DNA of 64,000 nucleotides. Source: Levilactobacillus brevis. GTDB lineage: Bacteria > Bacillota > Bacilli > Lactobacillales > Lactobacillaceae. This document shows, piece by piece, positions 34,323 through 43,567 of the stretch. Where the stretch lies: assembly GCA_003666485.1 (NCBI GenBank), contig CP032931.1:930001-994000 (forward strand). Direction: 5' to 3'. The notes beneath the pieces were generated by a model. That model made no database searches and was not told where the DNA came from. It saw only the letters and a program-made list of their open reading frames with translations. The translations under genes and the position numbers were made by a program. Positions within the stretch are counted from its first letter, which is position 1, and each line of letters begins with the position of its first letter.

Positions 34323-34366
34323 AAAAAGATGACTCACCGAAAATAAGCGGCGGGTCATCTTTTTTA
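34323..34366. terminator. Bidirectional terminator
   Basis: AAAAAGATGAC pairs with GTCATCTTTTT; it lies between convergent genes. Confidence 0.85.
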
Positions 34367-34377
34367 TCAAGTGGTCA

Positions 34378-35022
34378 TTACCGGTCGCCGCCCACCAACG
34401 TGATTCGTTGACGCACGTACTGGCCGTTTTCTAACAGGTCGAGCATCCCGGTCGCGTAGTCGGCGTAGCTAATGTAGCTATCGTCATCGTTAGTGGCCAA
34501 GTAGTTCTCACCGTCGACGTGGTAGTGACCCGTTGCGGCGCCGGTAGCATCGTAATTAAAGGCGGGCGTGACGTAGGTCCAGGCCAAATTAGAGTATGAC
34601 CGCAGCCGGTCCAGACTGGCGACTAGCGCGTCGGCCAATGGCAGCCAATCGGTTGGGTAGTCTGCCCGGTCCTTTAGCATCTGGGTGTGCTCGGCGTTGA
34701 TGTACAGCGTCCCGGCACCACCGACCTTGAGGTAGCGCGTGGTCGTTCCCGCCAGCAGTTGCGCCAGGTGCGAAATGCCCGTGGTGTGGACGGCAAAGGT
34801 CTCTGGTGTCCAAGCGCTGACGGCATCGATCACGGCGTCAACACCAGTCAGGTCGGTTTTGGTCAGATCAAAGAGGTCCTTGATCAGCAGTTGGTCATAC
34901 GGTAGTGTCACTTCGGGGTGATTGCGATGAGCGATGGCCAGAACTTGGTGGCCGCGTTGGTTAGCTTCGCGGATGATAGCTTGGCCGGATTTGCCAAAGG
35001 CGCCAATAACAGCAATTTTCAT
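34378..35022 (-). CDS. NAD(P)-dependent oxidoreductase, atypical SDR (YwnB/NmrA-like)
   Basis: A 214-residue Rossmann protein. The N-terminal MKIAVIGAFGKSGQAIIREA carries the GxxGxxG nucleotide loop, DAVIDAVSAW is the NNG-equivalent strand, TTRYLKVGGAGTLYI lies near the active site, and LAWTYVTPAFNYDATGAATG and SYISYADYATGMLDLLE match NAD(P)H-binding proteins of the YwnB group. It lies 18 bases after the aldo/keto reductase gene at 35041-35862 on the same strand; the two form an operon divergent from a LysR gene. Substrate unknown. Confidence 0.85.
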   Translation of the reverse strand: MKIAVIGAFGKSGQAIIREANQRGHQVLAIAHRNHPEVTLPYDQLLIKDLFDLTKTDLTGVDAVIDAVSAWTPETFAVHTTGISHLAQLLAGTTTRYLKVGGAGTLYINAEHTQMLKDRADYPTDWLPLADALVASLDRLRSYSNLAWTYVTPAFNYDATGAATGHYHVDGENYLATNDDDSYISYADYATGMLDLLENGQYVRQRITLVGGDR

Positions 35023-35040
35023 AGAATCAATTCCTTTCGG

Positions 35041-35862
35041 TTAGTAGCGGTCTTCGCGCATGGATTGTGGCCAGTCCTTAATGGAGTGGTGACGGTCAAA
35101 TTGCCGGAGACTGGTGATTTCGTCTGGTGTCAAGGAGAAGTCCAAGGACGCCAGGTTAGATGCGATGTGGTCAGCGTTGGTGGACTTGGGGATGGTGACG
35201 ATCCCCTGTTGAGTCAACCAACGGAGGAGGACTTGGGCGGGCGTGACACCATGTTTCGCAGCCAGCGCGGTTACTTCAGGCAACGCCATCATTTCCCGGC
35301 CAAAGGTCTCGCCCAAGGGGGCCCAAGATTCGTGAACGATGTCGTGGGTAGCCAGGTAGGGGTGGAGCTTGGCCTGTTGCCAGAAGAGGTGGGTCTCCAC
35401 CTGGTCGATGACCGGCTTAACGTGGCTGTTGGCCAGGAGTTCGTCGATTTGGTCAGGGTTAAAATTACTCAAGCCGATTGCCCGAACCTTGCCGGCTTGG
35501 TAGGCGTCTTCGAGGGCGCGGTAAGTCTCAAGACTGTGCGTCGTGGGCCAGTGGATCAAGACGAGGTCAAAGTAATCGCCGCCAAAGCGTCGGAGCGAGT
35601 CGTCCAGTCCCTGTGCGGTGGCCGCGTAGCCATCCGTCTGCGTCTTGGTGGTCACGAAGAACTGGTCGCGTGCTAAGTCGCTGTTGGCAATGGCAGTGCC
35701 GACACCGGGCTCTGTACCATAGACTTGCGCCGTGTCAATGCTGCGGTAGCCCAGGTCGATGGCCTTCGTGACGTTTTCTGCGGTAATGGCCGGTGGTGTT
35801 TGAAAGGTGCCGTAGCCCAGAACGGGCATTTGGACGCCGTTGTTGAAGGTAACGTGTTCCAT
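35041..35862 (-). CDS. Aldo/keto reductase (AKR5-like)
   Basis: A 273-residue NADPH-dependent carbonyl reductase close to the 2,5-diketo-D-gluconate reductase group. Tetrad residues are in YRSIDTAQVYGTEPGVG (Asp, Tyr), VTTKTQ (Lys) and LIHWPT (His); the cofactor segment is GIVTIPKSTNADHIASNL. First gene of the minus-strand operon with the SDR-like gene. AAAGGAAG lies upstream. It is divergent from the LysR gene at 36024, its probable regulator. Confidence 0.9.
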   Translation of the reverse strand: MEHVTFNNGVQMPVLGYGTFQTPPAITAENVTKAIDLGYRSIDTAQVYGTEPGVGTAIANSDLARDQFFVTTKTQTDGYAATAQGLDDSLRRFGGDYFDLVLIHWPTTHSLETYRALEDAYQAGKVRAIGLSNFNPDQIDELLANSHVKPVIDQVETHLFWQQAKLHPYLATHDIVHESWAPLGETFGREMMALPEVTALAAKHGVTPAQVLLRWLTQQGIVTIPKSTNADHIASNLASLDFSLTPDEITSLRQFDRHHSIKDWPQSMREDRY

Positions 35863-36023
35863 GTGTACTGACTTCCTTTCGAATTTTGATTAAGGCTAGT
35901 GTAAACAAAATCCCGGAAAATTGAAAATGCTTATTTTAACTGGCTAGTTATACTATTTATGTATGACTGGCGATTATGCTAAAATGGGCCTAACAGGGTT
36001 TGACCAAAGGACGGGTGGTGCAC

Positions 36024-36890
36024 ATGGATATTCGGGTACTCAATTATTTCCTCATTACTGCGCGAGAAGAAAATATCACACGAGCGGCGGCATTATTGCA
36101 CATGACGCAGCCAACGTTGTCGCGGCAGCTCAAGGGGCTGGAAACGGAACTCAATGTCGCCTTATTTAAACGAAGCAATCACAGCATCTATTTGACGCGA
36201 GAAGGCCTCCTCTTTCGTCAACGGGCGCAGGACATGGTCAGCATCTTGGAGCGGGCCCGCGACGAACTTCAGGAAACCAGTGAGCTGGCGGGAACCATCT
36301 CCGTGGGGTGTGGCGAGCTCCACAGCATGGCTGAGTTGGCGCAGCTGATGGATGACTTTCAGAAGCAGCATCCCCAGGTGAAATTCAACCTGCGTAGCGG
36401 CAACAATCAGGACATCAAGGGCTGGGTCGAGCAAGGGGTGCTGGACATGGGCCTGTTGATTGAGCCGGTGGACATTGGCAAGTATGATTTCGTGCGGATG
36501 GAAAGCCAGGAAGAATGGGGCATTTTGGCCCATGAGGACTCGCAATTCGCGGACTATTCGGCCATCCGTCCCGGCGATCTGGTGGGGACCCGCGTGATCA
36601 CGATTTCGGACCGGGTCGTGCAAAATGAATTGGGCAATTGGTCCGGCAAGTACGCCGCGCAAATGCAAAACAAGGCGCGCTACAACCTCCTCTATAACGC
36701 GGCCATGCTCGCGCAGCAAAACAACGGCGTGGTCATTTGCCTGAAATTAAATCAGCGGTTTGCCCATCTGAAATACATTCCGTTAGAACCCAAGTTGACC
36801 CTCAACTCGGTTCTGGCATGGCGCGGGCAACAGCCACATTCGGAGGCAGCCAAGGCCTTCATCGCCTTTGCCCAGCAGGAGAAGCACTAA
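36024..36890 (+). CDS. LysR family transcriptional regulator
   Basis: A 288-residue regulator with the LysR helix-turn-helix at the N-terminus (MDIRVLNYFLITAREENITR, LLHMTQPTLSRQLKGLETEL, residues 1-60) and a periplasmic-binding-type effector domain (about 90-285: GTISVGCGELHSMAELAQLM). ATG at 36024 begins the conserved domain; the ATG-like start at 36000 adds eight residues without a ribosome site. It is divergent from the aldo/keto reductase and SDR operon, which it probably activates. The candidate structured RNA begins directly after its stop. Confidence 0.92.
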   Translation: MDIRVLNYFLITAREENITRAAALLHMTQPTLSRQLKGLETELNVALFKRSNHSIYLTREGLLFRQRAQDMVSILERARDELQETSELAGTISVGCGELHSMAELAQLMDDFQKQHPQVKFNLRSGNNQDIKGWVEQGVLDMGLLIEPVDIGKYDFVRMESQEEWGILAHEDSQFADYSAIRPGDLVGTRVITISDRVVQNELGNWSGKYAAQMQNKARYNLLYNAAMLAQQNNGVVICLKLNQRFAHLKYIPLEPKLTLNSVLAWRGQQPHSEAAKAFIAFAQQEKH

Positions 36891-36909
36891 ATACTCAGCT
36901 GATTGTGGG

Positions 36910-37319
36910 GACTGGCCGCCTTGCCGTTGCGTGAAAGTCTAGGCTGGAACGCTGGGGGAGGGCGGGACGAGCCAAAGCCTGGTCTTGTCCCTTGCTTTGA
37001 GCCGAAGTGCACGTCTCAAAGTCACCAATTTACCAGCCAAACCCACTGCTAAATTCCCCGGCTGAGCCTAGATTTCACTTCACTCTCGGCTAGACTGGTG
37101 ACTGACTCGCGGAAACATGTGCTTCTGGTATTGACGGATAATTGTTGTTGCCGAGTAGATCGTGGTGGTAATTGTGACGGGCTACTTAGCATTCAAGAAC
37201 GAATCTTGTCGCCATAACCCCGGGTGTCACCACTGTCTAGCTACTTTTAAACTTGCATTACTGGACACTAAATTTAACTGAAATTGGGACGCGGATAGAA
37301 AACTATTCGCGTCCTTTTT
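36910..37319 (+). ncRNA. Candidate structured RNA, copy A (plus strand)
   Basis: The 560-base gap between the LysR and MerR genes has no coding sequence. GGCCGCCT (36914-36921) is followed by a 14-15 bp stem (36931-36945 with 37065-37078, one bulge), enclosing GGAACGC, CGAGCCA, GCTTTGAGCCGAA (36994-37006) and CGTCTCAAA (37012-37020); CTTTGAG and CTCAAAG can pair. CTCTCGGCTA follows (37083-37092), then GGTGAC/GTCACC (37097 with 37226) and a perfect terminator. The same blocks occur in the same order on the minus strand at 9679-9865 with a different but paired enclosing stem. The start is uncertain; transcription may come from the LysR gene or from a promoter inside its end. Confidence 0.65.
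37287..37319 (+). terminator. Strong terminator of the RNA candidate
   Basis: GGACGCGGATAG pairs with CTATTCGCGTCC (one G-T pair) over AAAA and is followed by TTTTT. Confidence 0.93.
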
Positions 37320-37361
37320 AGATACTCATAATTTGTATTTCTGTGTCAACGAAATAAGTAT

Positions 37362-37390
37362 TTTACATATCTAAACAAGCACGCTAAACT
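37362..37390 (+). promoter_or_regulatory. Promoter of the merR-type/aldo-keto reductase operon
   Basis: TTTACA, a 17-base spacer and TAAACT, 62 bases before the GTG start. Confidence 0.65.
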
Positions 37391-37452
37391 ACAGACATTG
37401 ATTAGCACAGCGCGTGGTAATCAGTGAACCAGCTAGGTAGGAGGTGTGGCAG

Positions 37453-37794
37453 GTGACAGGTGCGGAGTTGCAGCGTCAATATCAAATTTCCAATCAGGTG
37501 TTACAGGACTTTGCGGCTTGGCGGGCCATCGCGACTCCCCGAGCAGCGAGTCCAGACTATACCAGCGCGGACTTGCCGGTCCTGCGGTTGATTACTCAGC
37601 TGCGGCGTTTGGGATTCACGCAACAGGAAATCGCCGCGTATCTACGGTGTGAGGCCAGCCCGGCCGCTAGTAATGAACGACAGCGGCTATTGACGACTAA
37701 GCGCCAGGTCGTTTTGGCCAGCATTCATTCGTGTGAGCAACAGATTGCGGCGATTGATTATTTACGGTTCAAAATTCGTGAGGAACAAAATTAG
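37453..37794 (+). CDS. Small MerR-like transcriptional regulator
   Basis: A 113-residue MerR-type protein. The N-terminal winged helix is divergent (QYQISNQVLQDFAAWRAIAT), then DLPVLRLITQLRRLGFTQQEI followed by AAYL is the typical MerR second helix pair, and the coiled-coil dimer helix runs to CEQQIAAIDYLRFKIREEQN. GTG at 37453 is chosen because AGGAGG (37439-37444) lies 8 bases upstream. It is the first gene of an operon with two aldo/keto reductases (gaps of 12 and 21 bases), so it probably senses their substrate. Confidence 0.78.
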   Translation: MTGAELQRQYQISNQVLQDFAAWRAIATPRAASPDYTSADLPVLRLITQLRRLGFTQQEIAAYLRCEASPAASNERQRLLTTKRQVVLASIHSCEQQIAAIDYLRFKIREEQN

Positions 37795-37806
37795 GGAGCG
37801 ATACTA

Positions 37807-38664
37807 ATGGAATACACAACGTTAAATAATGGGATTCAGATGCCTAAATTAGGACTCGGTGTTTTCCGGGTCACCGATCTGGCAGAAGCCGAAGAGGCCG
37901 TTTACCAAGCAATTCAGTTAGGCTACCGGTTGATCGACACGGCCGCCGCCTATGGCAACGAACAGGCCGTGGGGCGGGCAATCAAACGTAGCGGGGTCGA
38001 CCGGGCCGACCTGTTTATCACCTCGAAGCTGTGGTTGACGGAAAATTCTTATGAGGGTGCGCAAGTGGGCCTGCAACGGTCACTGGATCACCTGGGGCTG
38101 GACTACTTGGACCTGTACCTGATCCATCAGCCCGTGAGCGATTACTACGGTGCTTGGCGCTACCTCAGCGAAGCCTATCGTCAAGGCAAGATCCGGGCGA
38201 TTGGCGTCGATAACTTTACCCAGCAAAAGCTTGTGGACCTGATCAATTTCACGGACGTGCGGCCAGCCGTGAATATGATTGAAGCCAACGTCTTTAATCA
38301 GCGCGAGGCGGATCGGCAAGCCATGGTGGACTATGATGTGCAGATGGAAGCCTGGTCACCGTTCTCTGCTGGTAGCGACAACGTCTTTGAACTGCCCGTG
38401 TTGAAGCAGATTGCAGCGGCGCATGAGAAATCAACGGCGCAGATCATCTTGCGCTGGCTGATGCAACGCGATATTGTGGCAATTCCGAAGACGGTCCACG
38501 TTGACCGGTTGCGGGAGAACCTGGCCATCTTTGATTTCACGCTCAGTGACGCAGAAATGCAGCAGATTTCCGCACTGAACACCGGCAATGGCTTTAACTT
38601 GCCGGAAGATGCCCAAGGCTTCCAAGCCATGTTAGATATGTCAAAGCAATTTTCAGTAGATTAA
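37807..38664 (+). CDS. Aldo/keto reductase (AKR5-like)
   Basis: A 285-residue NADPH-dependent carbonyl reductase. Tetrad residues lie in LIDTAAAYGNEQAVG (Asp, Tyr), ITSKLW (Lys) and LIHQPV (His; most relatives have LIHWP). The cofactor region is DIVAIPKTVHVDRLRENLAI. It is 12 bases after the MerR-like gene and 21 before another aldo/keto reductase, with which it shares less than half of its residues by eye, so it is not a recent duplicate. Confidence 0.9.
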   Translation: MEYTTLNNGIQMPKLGLGVFRVTDLAEAEEAVYQAIQLGYRLIDTAAAYGNEQAVGRAIKRSGVDRADLFITSKLWLTENSYEGAQVGLQRSLDHLGLDYLDLYLIHQPVSDYYGAWRYLSEAYRQGKIRAIGVDNFTQQKLVDLINFTDVRPAVNMIEANVFNQREADRQAMVDYDVQMEAWSPFSAGSDNVFELPVLKQIAAAHEKSTAQIILRWLMQRDIVAIPKTVHVDRLRENLAIFDFTLSDAEMQQISALNTGNGFNLPEDAQGFQAMLDMSKQFSVD

Positions 38665-38685
38665 TAAAGGAATAGGTGAAGATAA

Positions 38686-39549
38686 ATGGATATGACAACA
38701 ACTTACACATTAAATAATGGCTATCAGATTCCAGTCGTTGGGTTTGGGACTATCATTCCAGACGGCCCGGCGACCGTGACGGCGGTCAAGGACGCCATCA
38801 AGAGCGGCTACCGCCTGATTGATACGGCGGAAATTTACGGCAACGAGGTCAGTGTGGGGCAGGGGATTCGCGAAGCCATGGCGGAAAATCACCTGAAGCG
38901 CGAGGATATTTTGGTCAGCACCAAGGCCTGGCATAGTCACCGCGGATATGAACAGACGCTTCAGGCGTTCAATGAGTCTTTGGCCAAGCTGGGGCTGGAT
39001 TACGTCGATATTTACCTGATCCATTGGCCGGCCAATGCTAAGTGGCATGAAGATTGGCGCCAACTGAATGCCGATACCTGGCGCGCATTAGAAGAATTGT
39101 ATCGTGCCGGCAAGATTAAGGCCATCGGGGTCTCTAACTTCCTAGCGCACCACCTGGAAGCCCTGATTGCGGACAGCGACATCAAGCCGATGATCAATCA
39201 ATTGGAGTATCACCCGGGCTTTGCGCAGACGGCCGCGGCCGAATACGCGCAGTCCCAAGACATTCAAGTTGAAGCTTGGAGTCCCTTCGGTGGACCAGAC
39301 AGTCATGTGTTACAGGACGAAACGGTTAATGCCATTGCTGCCAAGCATGGTAAACAACCCTCGCAGGTTGTCTTGCGTTGGCTGATCCAAAAACAAATCG
39401 TCCCACTGACCAAGTCGACGAGTCCGGACCACATGCGGGACAACCTGACGGATTTTGATTTCAACCTGACGCCAGCGGAGATGAAAGCAATTGACGAAGC
39501 CCCGTACAGTGGCGGCTTCCAGTTTGACCCGGATACGGCGCGGTCGTAA
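38686..39549 (+). CDS. Aldo/keto reductase (AKR5-like)
   Basis: A 287-residue NADPH-dependent carbonyl reductase, last gene of the MerR operon. Tetrad residues: LIDTAEIYGNEVSVG (Asp, Tyr), VSTKAW (Lys) and LIHWPA (His); cofactor segment QIVPLTKSTSPDHMRDNL. The loop YSGGFQFDPDT at the end covers the active site in this subfamily. AGGTGAAGA lies upstream of the ATG. A terminator follows. Confidence 0.9.
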   Translation: MDMTTTYTLNNGYQIPVVGFGTIIPDGPATVTAVKDAIKSGYRLIDTAEIYGNEVSVGQGIREAMAENHLKREDILVSTKAWHSHRGYEQTLQAFNESLAKLGLDYVDIYLIHWPANAKWHEDWRQLNADTWRALEELYRAGKIKAIGVSNFLAHHLEALIADSDIKPMINQLEYHPGFAQTAAAEYAQSQDIQVEAWSPFGGPDSHVLQDETVNAIAAKHGKQPSQVVLRWLIQKQIVPLTKSTSPDHMRDNLTDFDFNLTPAEMKAIDEAPYSGGFQFDPDTARS

Positions 39550-39563
39550 TTGCGTTGTGATTG

Positions 39564-39595
39564 AGGAGCTGTGGCAGATGCTGCGGCTCCTTTTG
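39564..39595 (+). terminator. Terminator, copy 1 of a repeated form
   Basis: AGGAGC/GCTCCT with inner GCAG/CTGC and a TTTT tail. The surrounding sequence (39550-39596) closely matches 43521-43569 after the BspA-like gene. The rest of the gap to 39831 has TATACT at 39781 as a possible -10. Confidence 0.78.
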
Positions 39596-40376
39596 CGTAT
39601 TCTGACAATGGGGGTGCGTTGGCATAGGTAAGGTAACCGGGTCTAGGGAGAGGGGGCGATGGCTTAGCAAACGTTGTTTGATTTGCGAACCATTTAACGT
39701 AATTCTTGCTTAGCTGGTTTATATTTATATTGTTAAAACGAAAAAAATCAAAAGTCCGAAGCCACCTCAACTATCTATGGTATACTTTTGCCAGAGTCAT
39801 TCGAACCATCAATAGTGTAGGGGGTCACAACATGTCGTGGGAGAAGACAGTGGCAGTGCTGGCTGGTTTGGTTATCGGGATAGGCTTATCAGGGGGAGTG
39901 ATAGCTGCGCCGGCTAGCGAAGGACTGATGACGGCGAAAGCTGCGGGTACGGGGCAAGCCTATCATGGCACCCTGGGAACGAATTGTACGTGGGACTTGT
40001 CAGCGGATGGCAAGACGTTGACGATTGCTGGCACTGGCCCAGATGGCAGTGGCACGTTGCCAGAAGCAAATGCGAATCCATATTTTGGTTCTGGGGTACT
40101 GTATGACTTAATAACTAAAAATTCAAACTATGATGCCCTTGGTTATTTGCAAACAATCAAGTTATCTGGCAACTTAAAGACAGGAAAAAGTGCAGACTCT
40201 TTATTTGCTGGATTTAATGCGTTTTATGGGGGCGGTCCAATAAGTCTAGAAGGACTTGATACTTTGGATACACACGATACCGTTAATATGAAGGGCATGT
40301 TTCAAAGAAGCTCATTTAAGTCCTTAGATTTGTCGAATTTCAATACCCAAAAGGTTACCAACATGTCGAGTATGTT

Positions 40377-40384
40377 TAATGACG
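40377..40384. repeat. Target site duplication, left copy
   Basis: TAATGACG, repeated at 41737-41744 on the other side of the IS256-family element. Confidence 0.9.
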
Positions 40385-41736
40385 GGTAGCGTCAAGAATC
40401 TTGTGTAAACGAAATGCCTTCGTACATATAATATGTATCTAACTTAAATAAATGATGCTTCCAAGGTGTCCTGGAGTCCTTTGAACCCTCGGTGGATCCG
40501 CTTCAGAGACTTCTCGTTATAAACATTAAACTGAGAAACCAGGAAGCGATCCAGTGAATCTTCCGTTGGAAATTGTTCTTTGTGGTGGGTGGTGCGCTTG
40601 AGATGCTTATTAAAGTTCTCAATCGGGTTAGTGGAGTATAGTGATTGCCGGATAGCTGGTGGAAAGTCCATGAAAGTGAGTAAATTCGGCATTTTAAGCA
40701 GATCTTTGATTAATTTGGGATAGGTCTGATGCCAGTTGTTGGCGAACTCATTCAGTTTCAGTTCGGCTGCTTCACGGTTGGCGGCCCGATGAACTTGTTT
40801 AAAGTCACTGATCACGGCCTTGCGGTCTTTTACGCGAACTTTGTTCATCAGATTCCGCCCAACATGAACCAGGCAACGTTGTCGTTTGGCTTTAGGGAAA
40901 TTCCGATTCAAGCCTTCATCCAAACCAACTAACCCATCGGCCACAAACAACAGCACATCTTTAACGCCCTGCTTGATCAAGGTTCCCAGCAGTTCAGTCC
41001 AGATTCCAGTCGATTCCGTTGGCGCCACTTGGTAGTTCAGCACTTCTTTCGTACCATCTGGACGAATGCCAATCGCAATATGAACGGCTTCTTTTTGAAC
41101 GGTATCCCGCTTTAACGGCAAGTAAGTGGCATCTAAGAAGATGGCCGCATATTGTGAAGCCAGTCGACGTTGCTGGAAAGCTTGAACCTGTTCATTGACG
41201 GCTTTAGTCATGTTGGAAACCGTGGCTTTGGAGTAGTGAGCACCGTACATTTTCTCAATGAGTTCGGCAATTTCAGCAGTGGTAATTCCCTTGGTATACA
41301 ACTGAATGACCGTTGTTTCTAAATTATCACTGTGCCGACCGTAGGCTGGCAAGGTATGATTTTTAAACCGGCCATTGCGATCTCGAGGAATGGTTAAGTT
41401 AAGTTGGCCGTACTTCGTATCAAACGAGCGCTCATAACTGCCGTTGCGGTTATTACCAGTGTTAGTCCCAGCGTATGAGTAGCGTTCGTAACCCAAAAAC
41501 TCTACCAATTCGGTTTGAAGCAGCTGGTTAATCGCAATTTCGAGGTGGTGACGAAAAACTTCGTCCAAATCTTGCTTTTGGGCTAGTGCAGCGATAATTT
41601 CTGTGGTAAGTTCATTCATGGGGAATGCCTCCTGTGATGTTTTCTGTGGTTACTAAATATCATAAGGGAAGGCATTCCCTATTTCTATACAATTCAGAAA
41701 TCTTTTATGCATTTACACAAGATATTTTACGCTCTC
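40385..41736 (-). mobile_element. IS256-family insertion sequence, complete (1352 bp)
   Basis: Imperfect terminal inverted repeats, AGCGTCAAGAATCTTGTGTA at the left and the complement of TACACAAGATATTTTACGCT at the right, flank one intact transposase gene. An 8-bp target duplication TAATGACG (40377-40384, 41737-41744), as usual for this family, marks a clean insertion into the BspA-like gene. Confidence 0.93.
40444..41619 (-). CDS. IS256 family (Mutator-type) transposase
   Basis: A 391-residue DDE transposase that moves the surrounding element. The acidic triad is in FLDATYLPLKRD (Asp), LFVADGLVGLDE (Asp) and STNPIENFNKHLKR (Glu), and the C-x2-H signature appears in RQRCLVHVGRN. The frame is intact and the length typical, so the element may be mobile. 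AGGAGG lies 8-9 bases upstream of the ATG on the minus strand. Confidence 0.95.
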   Translation of the reverse strand: MNELTTEIIAALAQKQDLDEVFRHHLEIAINQLLQTELVEFLGYERYSYAGTNTGNNRNGSYERSFDTKYGQLNLTIPRDRNGRFKNHTLPAYGRHSDNLETTVIQLYTKGITTAEIAELIEKMYGAHYSKATVSNMTKAVNEQVQAFQQRRLASQYAAIFLDATYLPLKRDTVQKEAVHIAIGIRPDGTKEVLNYQVAPTESTGIWTELLGTLIKQGVKDVLLFVADGLVGLDEGLNRNFPKAKRQRCLVHVGRNLMNKVRVKDRKAVISDFKQVHRAANREAAELKLNEFANNWHQTYPKLIKDLLKMPNLLTFMDFPPAIRQSLYSTNPIENFNKHLKRTTHHKEQFPTEDSLDRFLVSQFNVYNEKSLKRIHRGFKGLQDTLEASFI

Positions 41737-41744
41737 TAATGACG
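41737..41744. repeat. Target site duplication, right copy
   Basis: TAATGACG, identical to 40377-40384. Confidence 0.9.
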
Positions 41745-43537
41745 AGCAACAGCTTAAAAAAATAGATATTTCAAGCTTCGATACAGACCAGGTTACTAAT
41801 ATGCATCAAATGTTTATGGGGTCGGGTCTTTCTTCACTAGATGCAGTTTTAGATAAGCTGGATATGTCTCAGGTGACTGATATGGGTGGCATGTTCGGGA
41901 GTATGGAAAATTTGACTAGCCTTGATGTTTCCAGGTTGGATACATCGAATGTCGTTGATATGTCATCGCTGTTTGACCGGGATAAAAATTTAAAAAAGAT
42001 TACTTTTGGTGGAAAATTTAATACAAGAAAAGTTGAATTCATGGGGTACATGTTTTCAGGGTTAACTAGCATGACTGATCTGGATCTTAGCTGGATTGAT
42101 ACCAGTGATGTCACGAGCATGATGTATATGTTTTCTGGCGCAACAGGGCTTACATATTTGGATCTTTCAAAGTTTGATACTAAGAATGTTGATGATTTTC
42201 AATTTATGTTTCAAGGAGATTCCAGCTTACAGAATGTTAACCTCTCATCGTTTGATACATCGAACGGAACAAATTTTTGGTGCATGTTTAAAGACTGTAC
42301 TAGTCTGGAAAAATTGGATATTCCTAATTTTGATGTTAGCAAAGCCTTTAGCAATGTATATGTTTCAGGGATGAATAACGGCGAACAACAAATGTTTGCC
42401 AACGACACAAGTTTAACCAGTTTAGACATTTCAGGTTTTAAAATGACTGAAGATGATCCATGGTATACATTTACTGACGATATGTTCTTCGGGGATGAAA
42501 AAATTTCTCGGTTGGTTCTGGGCTCCGGTGTTCGTTTTGTAACAATCCCTAATACAAGTGAAGGGCCACAGCTCGCTAATATAATACCAAGTGCAGACTA
42601 CACGGGCGCCTGGCAAGCAGTTGGCGCAGGAACCGAGGACGATCCCCGAGGGGCAGTTTATAAATCTAGCGATGCTCTCGTTAAAGCTTACGAAGGCGAT
42701 ACGCGACCAACCGGGGTCCAGACCTACGTGTGGCAACCCGTCAATCGGCCGGTCACACCACCAGTGACGCCGCCAGTGACACCGACTGTGCCGCCAAGAC
42801 CGACGCCGGTTCCGGATGAGCCAGATGAAGTCTTTACCGGTAGTAGTCTCAATGCCATCAAGAAGATTGGCTTCTACCGTCGGCCAACGTTTACCAAGAA
42901 GAACCGCATCACTTGGTTTGCCAAGGCGCCGCGAACACGGCAACCTCAGTTCGTGGTCATCGGCAAGGCGGCCTCCAAACACGGGGTGGCGCGCTACCGG
43001 GTGCGGGACGTGAATCGGCACTCTCAGACCTATCGACTGACGGGCTACGTGACCACCCGCGCGGCTTACGTGGAACCGACCTACGTGTCCAAGAACACAC
43101 AAGCCAAGCGCATTACCGTGATTAATCCACGGGGCATTAATGGCTATGGTCGGGCCAATTTAACGCAGAAGCAAAGACACTACCGGCAGGGCCAGCAGCT
43201 GAAGGTCAAACGTATCGTCACGCACAATCTCACGACGCGCTTCCAGCTGCCAAATGGGCAATACGTCACAGCCAACCGGCAGTGGATTCAAACCGGGCGT
43301 CGCGCATCCCCACGGCAAATTAAAACGACCCACACGATTTGGCGTTACCGAGATGTTAATTTTCAAAAGAAGACACACCACTATCGGCGTCACCAGCAAT
43401 TACGGATTCTTGGCTGGGACTATTCTGACCACGGGACCTTGCGTTACCGGGTAGCCGGCGGGTATATTACGGCGAATACGCGTTGGGTTAAGGTGGTTAA
43501 ACGTTAAGCTGTCAGTAAATAGCGTTAGTGTGATTCG

Positions 43538-43567
43538 GGAGCTGTGGCAAGTGCCAGGGCTCCTTTT
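43538..43567 (+). terminator. Terminator, copy 2 of a repeated form
   Basis: GGAGC/GCTCC with inner TGGCA/TGCCA and a TTTT tail after the BspA-like gene; its sequence resembles 39564-39595. Confidence 0.78.

Larger units (their letters stand above)
39832..43507 (+). pseudogene. BspA-like leucine-rich-repeat surface protein gene, split by an IS256-family element
   Basis: The two halves (39832-40384 and 41744-43507) join in frame when the element and one target copy are removed, giving about 771 residues. They encode a signal peptide, BspA/DUF285 repeats of the FDTSNVTDMSSMF type (ten or more units), a PVTPPVTP linker and two C-terminal repeats resembling the DUF5776 wall-binding domain of lactobacilli. 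Such proteins bind host or matrix components. GGGGG lies 8 bases before ATG 39832. The insertion leaves a truncated exported N-terminal fragment of 185 residues; the C-terminal half has no signal peptide, so the gene is inactive in this strain. No LPxTG motif. Confidence 0.88.

Noticed and set aside
40380..41741. Alternative target duplication directly at AGCGT ends of the IS256 element
   Set aside because: The flanking eight bases do not match; shifting outward by three bases gives the exact TAATGACG pair.
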